From Symsagittifera roscoffensis (taxonomy: Eukaryota > Xenacoelomorpha > Acoela > Convolutidae), in contig NC_087069.1 of the NCBI RefSeq assembly GCF_963678635.1, positions 22,234,735 to 22,287,659 of the forward strand: DNA of 52,925 nucleotides, in the 5' to 3' direction. Numbering within the stretch: the first letter of the stretch is position 1; each line of letters starts with the position of its first letter. The notes below the pieces were generated by a model. The model had not been told where the DNA came from, searched no databases, and worked only from the letters and a program-made list of their open reading frames with translations. This document shows positions 35,044 through 45,359 of the stretch, one piece after another. The position numbers and the translations under genes are program-made.

Positions 35044-35747
35044 TACTTGAACGCACTTACGATAAAAGATGCATATCCGATTCCTCGCATCGATGAAAAC
35101 CTCTCGAAGTTGGGAGACGCAAAACTCGTCACGACGTTGGATACGGGCTCTGTGTTCTGGCAGGTGCCACTCGGGAAACAGTTTTGAGAAAAAACCGGCT
35201 TTGCGTGTGAGCTGGGATTATTCCAGTGGAATTGAATGTCAATTGGACTATGCAGCGCGACAGCTCTTTTTCAACGAATGGTGGCTCAGTTACTCACGAA
35301 TGTAACAATGAAGAATGGAAATCTCAGAAAATGCTACGTTGATGATGTTGTGATTGCAACACCACCACTGGAGGACCAGAAAGTGAGACTTGACGAAGTC
35401 TTTACCTGCATGAAACAGTCTGGCCTGAGAGAAAAACCATCGAAGTTCGAGAACCTGAGGGACTCGATAAAGTATCTGAGTCGCAATTGTGGATCAGCAG
35501 TAAGTCAGAGCAGACGCTGAAGCGGTTGAAGCTGTTCTGACATGGAAAGCGTCGATGATCCATATACAATTGATGAGCTTACTCAGCTTCACTAATTATT
35601 ACTGAGAATTTATCAAAGCTTATGCCAAAAAAATCCAGCCTATGCAACAGTTGACGCGAAATAAAGGGAAAGGTTCAGCTGGACTGAAGAGGCTCAAGTT
35701 TTTTTGAGAGCATCAAACGCGAAATTTTTCAGGCTCCGTTACTCGGC
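35044..35747 (+). pseudogene. pol: Reverse transcriptase domain, broken
   Basis: Ty3/gypsy RT that would copy element RNA into cDNA. One frame runs from 35044 to 35520 with only two internal stops, TGA 35185 and TGA 35233. Landmarks: IKDAYPIPRIDENL, TTLDTGSVFWQVPL (catalytic Asp kept), KTGFACELGLFQW, and CYVDDVV at 35332-35349 with both catalytic Asp residues of the YxDD box. The fingers before 35044 are decayed. After 35520 the frame shifts and the thumb/connection can still be read in pieces (SLTNYY, KIQPMQQLTRNKGK) up to the RNase H. By family knowledge the two TGA codons stand at Arg positions, consistent with CGA to TGA. Confidence 0.8.
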
Positions 35748-36100
35748 ATGCCTACGGAGCAAGGAATGTTTGTACTGGACACTGACGCATCAGTAGTCGC
35801 TATCTCGGGCATACTCCATGAGGAACAAGAATGGATTCGAAGGACCGTTCTCCGAAGAGCTTATGGGAGCAAAACTTATGGGAGCAAAAAGAAATCTGGT
35901 GCACCGAAAGCGGAGATGTTCGCAGTAACTACCTAAGTGGAAAAGTATAGACCCTTCTTAGGAAGTGGTCCCTTTAGTTTGCACGTAGACAAACGAGCTC
36001 TCGCCTGGCTTATTTCTTCTTCGATGGATCGGAGCGATATCGGTCGCTGAATTGTACGACTGGATGGCCATCAAAAGATTATAGAGCGCTAACACTTGAC
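35748..36100 (+). pseudogene. pol: RNase H domain, broken
   Basis: RNase H would remove RNA from the RNA-DNA hybrid. MFVLDTDASVVAISGIL holds the first catalytic Asp, KAEMFAV the Glu and SLHVDKRALAWL the second Asp. Stops at TAA 35935 and TGA about 36048; the latter follows SDIGR and precedes IVRLDGH, where a Trp is expected in this family (TGG to TGA). A local duplication of the AYGSK/TYGSK word (GGGAGCAAAA repeated near 35870-35890) distorts the middle. Confidence 0.75.
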
Positions 36101-37025
36101 AAACAGCAAAAAGCCAACAGCATCAATAAAAAGACGGAGTTCTATGAGCGATTGGAAGAGAAGCAAGCTAACCAGGCAGAGATTAAGGATGGTTTTTCCT
36201 TCTGCTTTCTGGTCAAGGACACCTATGACAAGCTGTCACTCACGAGATGGCTTGACAAGTCAGGGCATCCCATACCAGGACACCCCGAACTTCCTGCCGG
36301 AAGAGTTGCCGAGATTAAACTGCTGGCAAGGGGTGATCCGCTTCCATTGGAGTTGGTAGTACGCTCCAACCTGGTACAGCAAAAGCTTACCAGGCTAGGT
36401 ATCAATTGACTTGCGCTGCTGAACAAAACGGTGAGCGTAGCACCGGATGACATGCGAAAGCTCCGCGATCTGCTTGATAGAGAAATTGAAATACAGGATC
36501 ATGAATGCATGGAGATCATGCAAGGGCTGACCATCACCGAAAGAACAGCAAAGAGACCGGTAGCCATCTGGAGTCGGGACGTTTAACGGGATTTCCAATC
36601 ATTCATGAATCACCTGGTGAACTCGATACCAAAAGATGTCCGCTCAGAGAGTCAGTGTTGAACTGAAAACCAGTGTGGCTAGCAGGGTTAAGTTCACTGA
36701 GACAAAACAGGAGTACAATCCGTATTCGGACTGTTCGTTCGGAGATGAGATATTGTCCGGAGAGTTAAATCAGGGAAGGGGTTGTATTGTTGAACTGTCC
36801 GGGGAGCCAGGTTACATCGGGACGGCCCAGGATGATTTTACCTGGGAGTCGATGCCAGGACGACCGAGGGACAGAATTTTGCGCGGGGAGTTGAAAAGAA
36901 TGAAGAACAAGTCTGAAGGGGACTGAGTAGGCTCCATCGGTTCGAGGGATGGTTCGAAGTCTCGATCCTGGGGGAACTTGTCTGAATCTACCTTTCTGAT
37001 TCATTTTTACTAGCTGGGCAGAGAA
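36101..37025 (+). pseudogene. Long tether between RNase H and integrase
   Basis: In one frame 36140-36409 reads EFYERLEEKQANQAEIK, TRWLDKSGHPIPGHPELP and LVVRSNLVQQKLTRLGIN to a TGA; further words (LLNKTVSVAP, LDREIEI) follow. A 96-codon ORF at 36636-36926 is acidic with repeated Gly/Glu-rich words (SGELNQGRG, RGELKRMKN). Normal gypsy tethers are short; this lineage has an insert of several hundred residues. No enzymatic motif is visible. Confidence 0.55.
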
Positions 37026-37637
37026 TTGCATCAAGGCCCAGACAGTGACAGTTATAATTGCGATGGGGAAGGCACCGAAGTCGATCATGCCGCAGACGAA
37101 CCTGAGTTGATTGCAGTGTCGAACTGTCCGACGAGATTACTTCAACAGTATACGGTCGTCTGTAACAACCTGGATCTCTGGGAGCGAGAGGCGACACCTT
37201 TGATAAAGATTTGGTGCGTTGAAATGATGGACACTGCCCATGCTTCGGAAATAATTAGCGGACAGCTAAATGGGATGAAGAAATATTTGAAAGCCAGGTA
37301 CCGACTGCCAGATCATTCAAGGACACAGCAAACTGATAGGATGACGGGAAATTTGAAAAGATGGATAGAAAACGGAGCACACGTTAAACTTGACTTGAAA
37401 GAAGACAGCTATAAGATCCTAAAGGAAATTTATATGAAGAGAAAAGATTTGTTATACTTGAAGGAAGACGGGATTGTGGCCTTCAAGCGTAAAACAGAAG
37501 ACAAAGTCCTGTACAAATATAATTCGATAGTTCTACCACAGCTATGTCAAACCGAGTTATTGTTTCACTCACACGACCAGATGGGCCATCAAAGCGTGGA
37601 AAAAGTGTATAGTAGGATACAGAAGCGGTTTGAATGA
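37026..37637 (+). pseudogene. pol: Integrase N-terminal region with HH of the zinc-binding domain
   Basis: A 203-codon open frame, the longest of the element. It begins acidic, then EREATPLIKIWCVEMMD, ASEIISGQLNGMKKYLKARY and YLKEDGIVAFKRK, and ends with FHSHDQMGHQSVEKVYSRIQKRFE, the His-His half of the HHCC zinc domain. The stop TGA 37635 replaces a residue where Trp is expected (family WPGLKKAC). After it ACEKWISARLS and another TGA follow: both Cys ligands expected at this place are gone (one read as Arg, one as stop), so the zinc site is destroyed. Confidence 0.7.
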
Positions 37638-37724
37638 CCTGGCTTGAAGAAGGCCTGTGAAAAATGGATTTCTGCACGCTTGTCTTGACAGTAAGCGAAA
37701 GACCCAAGGAAGCTGAAAGTCTCC

Positions 37725-38198
37725 GTGCAAGCAATAGAATTGTCCGCTTTCAATGAGGTGGCACAAATTGATTCAGTAATCTACATGACGGCCACTTGCT
37801 ACAACCAATTGCTGATAATGATCAATCAATTCACAAAATTCGGAGAGGCAGTTACCTGCATGACAGCATCAGCGGAGGAGACTTGTGACCTATTAATAAA
37901 TGTCTGGATTGCTAGTCTTGGCTGCCCGATCACAATCAAGTCAGATAAGGAAAAATTTTTTGTCGGTGAACACACAAAGGTGTTAATGAAGAGGTCTCAA
38001 GTTGTGCAGTCCCACTCGACGCCTTATCACCCGCAGACGAATGGCCCGGTCGAGAGGCAAAATCGCACTGTAGTTTCCATGCCAAAGGTTTTTTGCTCAC
38101 GATACATATTCAACTGGGATAAACACTTGCAGCAGGTAATGAGCTCGTACGATAGTACTGAACAGCCCACACATGATGTTAACAGACCAGAAAAGTAA
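37725..38198 (+). pseudogene. pol: Integrase catalytic core, truncated
   Basis: 157 open codons of the DDE core that would join cDNA to host DNA. Asp 1 is in NEVAQIDSV, Asp 2 in IKSDKEKFFVG and the Glu in NGPVERQNRT; HSTPYHPQTNG is a hallmark of Ty3/gypsy integrases. The domain end is truncated after SSYDSTEQ: a short deletion shifts the frame, and a few bases later the coding text gives way to the block also found after the left LTR. No C-terminal GPY/F module or chromodomain remains. Confidence 0.75.
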
Positions 38199-38305
38199 CT
38201 GACCAAGTCAAGACAGTTAAAAATGGAGCAGAATTAATGTAACTGACGTCAGCCAGTCGTCAATAGTTACTTTTTCTACGCTGCTTCACTGTGTAATGAA
38301 TGGGC
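38180..38305. repeat. Block shared with 29252-29380, at the integrase end
   Basis: It starts with TTAACAGACCAGAAAAG, which by frame could still be integrase coding sequence (H-M-M-L-T), and continues as non-coding sequence matching the block after the left LTR (GACGTCAGCCAGTCGT, TTTTTCTACGCT, GTGTAATG). The junction suggests a recombination or template switch at the shared 15-mer. Confidence 0.75.
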
Positions 38306-39261
38306 GAATAATCTTTGTGCTTCTATAAGAAAGCTTTCTGGACGCATATAAACGTCGTCAGTACAGCTGAGAAACGGGTGGCTGGTATGCCTTGTACAAC
38401 TGAAAACGAAAAAAAAGAGGTCTAACGAGCTGACTAAGAGCGGAACTGTTGTGTTTGAAAAACAGTTTTTGTAGGAATTGGGAGCAAAAAGTGAACGTAG
38501 ATCTACTGCTCTGTTGCAAGCAGATATTGCTGGAGCAAGAAATTTGGGGCACTCTACTCGCCTTCAGTTCTTACTCCGTCTTGCTTCTTGTTCCTGATCA
38601 CCCATATCAGTTGTTATTGTGCGTGAGAACTTGACTAAGTCAACGAAGATTGATTACCAAAGCTTCTAAACTTTTTGTTTCGTTTGTTTCTGGTCAGACC
38701 AAATTTTGAAACTATTACTACTTGGAGGATTTTAGTTTATTGTTAATTATTTATGCAGGCCTTAGATGAGTATACTAAAATGTTTAACCTGACTGAAAGT
38801 GTCAATTTGCAGAGGATACCTTTGCATTTTGTGACGACCTGGTACCTCATTAACTTTCCTAGCCACAGAGTTTTTAAAATTAATATTGAGGGCAACAGCA
38901 AAAACGAACGATTAAGCTTGGTAAGTAACTCTAAGTAAATTTTAACGGATGTGTAACCGTGGTACGTCCCATATTTCATTAAACCAGCTAGAGCGAAAAC
39001 TTTGTTATGATGGAGTGACGTAAGTAGTCAGAAATGAAAATTTATCTAGTACACTCCTCATGGTGCATTTTTTTGTGAAAACGTGAGAAGGTAGTGAAAT
39101 GTAGTAGGATGCCACTTATGACACGCGTCGAGTTGAGATAACGTAGATAACTTTCAAATTTGGATGCGACTTGTAATTTGATTTTAGAAAACAGAATCAC
39201 TACTTGAAGATAACCCGGAATTGCGTTCAATGGGGACATTGAGGGGATTGTCCGGCTATTA
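38306..39261. other. 3' untranslated part of the element, no gene
   Basis: Frames on both strands are short and uninformative. The remaining C-terminal part of integrase is not found here. No polypurine tract was recognised directly before the right LTR at 39262. Confidence 0.5.
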
Positions 39262-39968
39262 TGTGCCATTCCGCGGGACTGACACAGTCGAACCAGCGGA
39301 TGCACGTAAAACACAACTCTAAAAAGTTTAGCACCGGAATTGTAATGAAAAGGAGGCTCAGATTGTTGAAAATTTTGATTTTAGCCAGAACATTTCTAGA
39401 ATTGGCCATTTTGACCAAAAATAAAAAACAGTACAACCAGACACACAACCGGATTTACAAGCTAAAAATCAGTCGAAAGGAAGATAAGACAAAAACAAAG
39501 CTTCCTATCGTGATAGCAAAACACGATAAGCCGTTCATTTGAAGAAAATCTAACATAATGAAGGTTCCGTGGGACATCCGGAATTGATCAGAATTCTCCC
39601 GTACCACGAGCACGGAGAGATAACCACGTTATCTCCGGAAGAGTAAGGAATTAGAATCCCGGTACCCAGAGACTGTGAGAGACTTTAAGTACATTGTTTA
39701 GCTACTGTAATGCCATGAACGATTTTTTAAATCCAATTTTGTTTAGTGTTTCAGAGCATGAGTAGTTAGAGTCGAGGAAAGAGTCAATACATCTACAATG
39801 GATTTGGTATAAAACTGTTAAAGAAAACATAAAAATTTCTGGTTTTCTACCCGTTTTTTAATAGTAATCATGTAGTCTGGGGATCCGAGACCAAGCTATG
39901 TGGTAATTTTTGCTTGTAACCGAAAGGCTTAAGGCCTAAAAACGGTAACTTTTGCTTATTCCTTAACA
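39262..39968 (+). repeat. Right LTR, 707 bp
   Basis: It begins TGTGCCATTCCGCGGGAC and ends CCTTAACA and is collinear with the left LTR without the 98-bp duplication. Many substitutions and several short indels separate the two, indicating an old insertion. Confidence 0.8.
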
Positions 39969-40721
39969 GGCCAGAAAACTAACAAACAGAAACACACAAA
40001 TAGCATTAACTTCAAAAAACAAAATTATAATTTTTTTTCAATTGTTATATCATTAGCAACCTAATAGCGAGACCACCGACATACAGCACGAAGTCAATCT
40101 CAAGAATATAATTACACCCATCATGTAACCAAACCAGTATCTCAATCAGTAAATTTCAAAGATAAAAAAGTCGGGCCGAACTGATATGTATCAGTTTTTT
40201 CAACCAAAAAAAAGTCAAATGATAAACAATTCGCAAGAATCCACCCACATTACTCTGATGACGACAATTATTTCCACCAAAACCAACAATATTTAAAAAA
40301 ACCACGAAAAGACATAAGCTAACCAGATAATAATTTTCATCCAGATAGTTTTTTTATCTTTTTATATGAATCCTCAACAACCGAAACAAGCACAACAACA
40401 CTTCTCTCAAAGACAAAATCCGGCACAATCAAATAAAAACAAGCAATTTCTCAAATAGAACTTCGTTTTTGAATAGATACAAATTGTAATAAAATTTTCC
40501 TCGAACTGAAACATTTTCTCGGTAAACGATTTTCTCGGTAAAGAATAACATTTATACATAATTTGTCGAGTTTTCACCAGAAATGATAATAATCAAAGTG
40601 ATCCTTTCAATCTCTGAATGTTTGTTGGCTCAATTAAATGTCCCAATTCGCGTTTAGCACGTTGTTGAGGTCTTAAGAAACTTTGAAGAGTATCGGTGCA
40701 TCAAGTTACAACCACTGAGAA

Positions 40722-40983
40722 TTACTTGGAACGATTGGGACGATATCGCAGATTGTAGAACAAATTGGGATGATTTAACCCATCTTTCCAGACTCTAGAT
40801 AATTCGCTCAAGCTATGAACGATTTCCCTTTCTCTGGGAAGAAGAAGGATCTGCTGAGAATTCAATTGCAATCGAAGAATATGAGGGGTTACCTGAGCCA
40901 AGGATTCCAGTGAGCGAATCACCAAATGAGTCAGGTTTGCGCTCCCTTGAGAGTTAGAATGAATAACCTTGAGAACTCGACTT
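40722..40983. other. Higher-GC coding-like segment, strand unresolved
   Basis: On the minus strand one frame is open for 87 codons and is Leu-rich with spacing reminiscent of leucine-rich repeats (LTHLVIRSLESLAQV, HILRLQLNSQQI). On the plus strand another frame reads about 90 codons with one TAG (IAIEEYEGLPEPRIPVSES). Base composition is clearly less AT-rich than the flanks, which suggests coding history, but I cannot choose a strand or family. Confidence 0.25.
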
Positions 40984-41671
40984 CATTGGTAAATAATTTG
41001 GGCTGCTTTCGTAAGTTATTTTTCCCAAACTATCACATGGAAAATTTGTACATGTGCTTAAAAAACAAAAAAAATTGCAATTCGGAAATAAAAAGGTTTT
41101 TAGCAGATATAAAAAAATAATGTTTGTGAAAAAAACTCGCATCTTCAAAAAAATTGTTAAGAAAAAAAGTCGTTAAAATAACTCTTACGACTTAAAGATT
41201 TAAGATAACAAAAAAATGGCGTTCTAAATTTGATCATCGAGAAAACAATTTTGCATGTATTTTGATCAAAACCATCGACTTGCAAGGTATTAACTAAGGG
41301 AAAAGCACTCCATACATGCCATATTGAAACTTTCAAAGCAACAGTTCATCAAAAATTTTGAATGAAATCTTGCGTTTTCTCGAATTTTCACAAAAAAATC
41401 AAGGTTTAACATTACTTTTGGAAAAACAAGAAAGCTTCCCACACAAAAAATTTATTGGAATTTTTCGCTGACAAGTTCAATTTTCACTACGGTTTTAGCA
41501 TCAGATAGAAAATTAAACATATGGTTGTACAATTGTTAAAAAGATCGTTTCAAAAATTTCTAATTTTTTTTCTGTTCAGAAGAAATATAATTTGAAAATT
41601 AGTTAAATTTGACAAGATCTTAGACGAAAATTCAATGATTAAGAGAAAACTTTCACGCTAACTATTTACAG

Positions 41672-41900
41672 AACCCTGGCCATCAATGAAAGACTCAACG
41701 AGTTTCATAGCTTAAGAGTTTTAACAAACCTTCCCTCCCGGAAAAAATCATCTGAGAGTCTGGGTAGACGCAAGCTTCTGTACAGAGCCTTAAAGCCTCT
41801 GGACAGAGTCTTTCATATTGTTTCGCCAGAAGGCGTTTCTTTGCAACACCAGGTAATTTTTCAGCAAACCAAGTTGAGTCTGTTTGCTTGGTGCAAATGA
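41672..41900 (+). CDS. Candidate exon without Met, unknown protein
   Basis: After an acceptor ATTTACAG ending at 41671, one base and then 75 open codons run to a TGA at 41898. The text TLAINERLNEFHSLRVL, LGRRKLLYRALKPLDRV and VFHIVSPEGVSLQHQ has normal protein composition, and an internal CAG|GTAATT at 41852 could be a donor instead. The minus strand is also open here for 92 codons (41695-41973), so strand is not certain. No family recognised, and no upstream partner exon could be joined in phase. Confidence 0.35.
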
Positions 41901-42662
41901 TCGTAAACTTCAACCCTTGGCGACATTTCAGTTGTATAAACAACTTATTTACACAAAAAAAAACAGTCGACAACTTTGTAAGGAAATTCTTTTTTTTTAT
42001 TTAATCTTTGCAGATTTGTTTGAGCAATGATCCAATTAAAAGGATCTTTTGTTGAAAAAGAGTTTTATGTACAAGAAATTGCTTTTATAACAGTTCTAAC
42101 ACCTGATCATTATCCATATTTGGCTTATCAACTAATCACTATTCCGAATGTAGAAAATTTTCTGAAACACAGTTAATAAGAGATTTTTTTAAATTGAATT
42201 TCGAAACAAATTGAGAAATGCTTGAAAAATAGCAGATGCCATGACCAATTCATTGTTCAAAAACAACATGTTCAACGAACGGCGTTTCTAAGATTTCTTA
42301 TCCTAGGCAATGTCCATATTTGGTTTATGACCTTATCACAATTCCTTATAAGATAATAATTACTCATTTGGAATAAACGTTGAAATATCTACATCTTATT
42401 CTACAACTTTTTTCAGTTATCAACTCTTTCATTTCTTTTCTACTGATCTGTTATCTCCGAATCTTCAACCAAAAAATTTTCACAAAAAAATCCTTAACAA
42501 ATATAATGAGAAATCAAACAAAAAATGGGAGACTTTCTTGGTTCCAAAAAAAAGCGCATCAGAAATTTTTTTGAGCTTTACTCCCAGTTGCTCCGAGATA
42601 AAATGGAGTCTTTTATCAGAGATAAAAATTGAACCGAGATAAAATGGAGTCTCAGCAAAACC

Positions 42663-42842
42663 ATGTTGGCGGAAGAGAAGGCGAAAGAACATCAGCAACC
42701 CGGTGAAAACTATGATTTACGATGCTGGGAAACTTTGGACTCATTCCTATATTGCAACCTCTTATGGCAATTATTCAAATATGGAGTAGGAGCTTCCGAC
42801 ATGCCATGCGGTATATTACATAGCAACAAACAACAAGTTTAG
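42663..42842 (+). CDS. Small ORF or exon, 59 codons, unknown
   Basis: ATG at 42663 to TAG at 42840; the frame is open back to about 42631. It reads MLAEEKAKEHQQPGENYD then LRCWETLDSFLYCNLLWQLF, ending SNKQQV. The segment has higher GC than its flanks. An imperfect copy of CCGAGATAAAATGGAGTC lies twice just upstream (42592 and 42631). No homology recognised; could be chance. Confidence 0.2.
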   Translation: MLAEEKAKEHQQPGENYDLRCWETLDSFLYCNLLWQLFKYGVGASDMPCGILHSNKQQV

Positions 42843-43927
42843 GGTGTGCGACACAATCAAGAAGTGTCTCAATCACGAAGACTCTTATCAACAAGACTTT
42901 ACTCTGAAAAGGATAAAAAAATCTTGAAACAAGTTGCTCATATCAGCTACATTTTGAACAAATTCACAGTTTTTTGAGTGATGTTATTATAGTCTTGTAA
43001 TTTAGATATTCTTCGTCTTCACTCATTTTATAGCTTATTTGTACAGTGCAGTTTGAGTTGGAACTTTGACTTTTCGGTAAATTTTATGATAAGGCTTCAG
43101 GTATAAATTGAGACATTTCCAAAAAGACGTACCAATTGCTTGATTTGGATACCGAATGACTAAATTTCTCTTTTCAATTGGATATTGAATAAAAGAAGAC
43201 CCAAACTATTTCAAGTTTTTGTTCAGATTATCAAATAAATTAGATCGTATAGAATTTTTGTAGGAAATCAAAGGCGAAATCACGAAAGCACTAAAAAATT
43301 AAACTTTCACAATCAGGATAAAACTCTCGAACTTTTTAAATTGATTCAGCGAGACTTTTTATCAAATACAAAAAGGAAAAACTTACTTTCTTTGATTTTG
43401 TAAAGCTCTGGACTCGGATTTGATTTCAAAAGAAATGGACCAAAAAACTCGTACGGAGTCAGTTTTGATACGGACTATCCTGCATGAATTACTTCTTCGC
43501 AAAATCAGAAATCTTGAAAAGTCATGCAGTTCTATATGATTCTGCTGGATCTGTGAAATCTTCTACACAAAAAGAGACTGGATTTTGTTATCTTAGGCCT
43601 AAGATTCCCAGTTTTAGTTTTTTGGTCAATGACTTAAATATTTTTCTGTTATCTTATATAAAAAACATTTGCTTCAACAACAAATCCACTGTTCAATTGT
43701 TGATCATTTTCATCAGTAGCTGCGAAGAAAGTAGTTGAAATCATGACTCTGGTTTTTGTGAACATGAGTGCTTTGAATACAAAGAGTGAAAAATTGAAAA
43801 TTTATCAAGACGGACAAACTGTGGGAAATGCGGTTTTTCCTCACAAAAATTGAAACCAACAACCATGTCTATTTGTTGTACAAAGCATCTCCAAGGAAAC
43901 AACTGGAGCAAAAACTGTGAAAAAAAT

Positions 43928-44101
43928 TAAATTATATCTGAAGTTTTCCAAACAAAGGTAGCAAACATGAATGAACACGCTTTCTCAAAATTTCAATTTT
44001 CGGCATTCAAATATGAAAAAAATAAGTTTGGTAGTGTAGTATCTACACATTTTGCCTAGCAAAAACACTACAGTTACCCATTTCGTCACGCAAAAACATT
44101 T
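43928..44101. repeat. Direct repeat copy 1 (about 175 bp), empty site for the MITE
   Basis: It shares with 44732-44906 the words TTTTCCAAACAAAGGTAGCAA, ATTCAAATATGAAAAAAATA and GCCTAGCAAAAACACT. It ends CAAAAACATTTATATGA with no insertion, whereas copy 2 is followed at the same point by the foldback element. Confidence 0.85.
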
Positions 44102-44731
44102 ATATGAGGAACACGGACAAATCGTTAACCATTTTCATTTTTTTGTAAAACCTTTTGGTTTAAGATTTGAATAAATTAAATTAAAATATTTACCAATGTT
44201 TTCTCTCTAAATTTAAGATGGATGGTGATGAAATTGATAAGCAAAAATTGAGAACGTTTATTTTTTCATAAAGATAATCAAGAACCAAAATCTAAAAAGT
44301 GTTTTTGACGTACAAGTTTTTGACGTACAATGAAAAATTTTACGATGCAACATTTTAAAGAACAACATTTTAGGATGCAACCTTATAAAGAACAGTCAGT
44401 TAAAATTTACAATCTCCAAAGCTATGAAAAAACTTGATTTACCAAAGTAAATTTTTTTCTAGTCGCACACAGTGAAGCTGGAAAACCACATCATATTGTT
44501 GATTGGTTGAAAGATATTGTTGATTGGATACATCTTGTCAAAATTCTTTTTGTCTATCAACAATAAAATCAATTGTTAAAAAAATCTGAACTTTATTCAA
44601 AGATTCAAGGAGTAGACCTTGGTTTGATTGAAAAAACAACAGATTCAAGAATTATCCTTTATTTAGTTGTTCTTACAAAACAGACTCAAACTCAAACAGT
44701 TTGTACAAAATGGCACTGCTGAAAGAAAAAA

Positions 44732-44906
44732 CTAAATTATGTCTGAAATTTTCCAAACAAAGGTAGCAATCATGGTTGAATACGCTTTCCCAAAATTGCA
44801 GTATTCAGCATTCAAATATGAAAAAAATAAGTTTGGTGGTGAATTACCTACACATTTAGCCTAGCAAAAACACTTTACATCTACCCATTACGTCATGCAA
44901 AAACAT
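44732..44906. repeat. Direct repeat copy 2, interrupted by the MITE
   Basis: Second copy of the 175-bp block, about 804 bp after the first, with about 15 percent differences by eye. Its end, GCAAAAACAT, abuts the foldback element at 44907. Confidence 0.85.
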
Positions 44907-45058
44907 TAAAGTGGCTAGGAAAATGACCACTTTTAACCCCCCTTTTTTCGGTCTGCCGTTGTACTTACCAGTTTTAACCCCCAAAAGGGTAAAACCTATA
45001 CTTTGTCGAGCACGCATGTTTTATGGGGGTTAAAAATGCTAATTTTCCAGCCACTTTA
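44907..45058. mobile_element. 152-bp foldback MITE with about 35-bp terminal inverted repeats
   Basis: The left end TAAAGTGGCTAGGAAAATG and on, 35 bp, is the near-exact reverse complement of the right end at 45025-45058; both arms finish at a run of C (left) or G (right). The outer TA on both sides can be read as a TA target duplication around AAGTGGCT...AGCCACTT, typical of Tc1/mariner-related MITEs. The interior, about 80 bp, has no ORF. Confidence 0.8.
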
Positions 45059-45359
45059 TCGAAACGGGAATGGAATCAAGTTTTGGTTGGTGCATGTTTT
45101 CCCTTTGACTTTGACAGTTTGAACTTTACTGCGCGCGTTATATTGTGGATTATTTTGTAATCTTTATAGCCAATTGTGGAATTAATTAAAATGCTGTGAT
45201 ATTGGTAAGTTTATATTATTGTTTTGATTACCCATCTCCTCACGATTAGAGTTGATTATTTCACGTTTCGGTCAAAAGAACAATTTTGAAAAGCTTTATG
45301 TCCTGAACGAAAATTACTATAGAGCTAATCATTTACATTTAAAATCAGAACTTAGTTAG
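45059..45359. other. Spacer downstream of the polymerase pseudogene
   Basis: Nothing recognisable: no ORF over 40 codons, no inverted repeat that matches another place in the window, and no Polinton terminal repeat that I could pair. Confidence 0.5.

Larger units (their letters stand above)
28434..39968 (+). mobile_element. Old Ty3/gypsy LTR retroelement, degenerate
   Basis: Two diverged direct repeats that begin TGTGCCATTCC and end AACA (TG...CA) flank an 10 kb interior with gag, a protease trace, RT, RNase H and integrase in Ty3/gypsy order on the plus strand. All ORFs carry stops, frameshifts or deletions. The two terminal repeats differ by many substitutions plus a 98-bp duplication, so the insertion is old. 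A target-site duplication is not evident (GTT left, GGCC right), and no convincing primer-binding site or polypurine tract was found at the expected places. Internal order near the ends is disturbed (see the repeated block at 29252 and 38180), so more than one element or a rearrangement may be involved. Confidence 0.8.
39969..44906. other. AT-rich spacer with a few candidate exons
   Basis: Mostly low-complexity A/T-rich sequence without recognisable genes. Candidate coding segments at 40722-40983, 41672-41900 and 42663-42842, and a duplicated block at 43928/44732, are listed separately. The short frames elsewhere, including 43484-43738, have ordinary AT-driven composition. Confidence 0.5.

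Noticed and set aside
38179-38310. TGTTAACAG at 38178 as the start of a right LTR
   Set aside because: Its sequence does not align with the complete terminal repeats (28434-29256 and 39262-39968), and the first bases still fit integrase coding sequence. It is treated as a duplicated block instead.
40926-41120. 64-codon plus-strand ORF beginning MSQVCAPLRV
   Set aside because: After about 20 codons it runs into a GTAAAT donor-like site and then Lys/Asn-rich AT sequence; there is not enough to support a gene.
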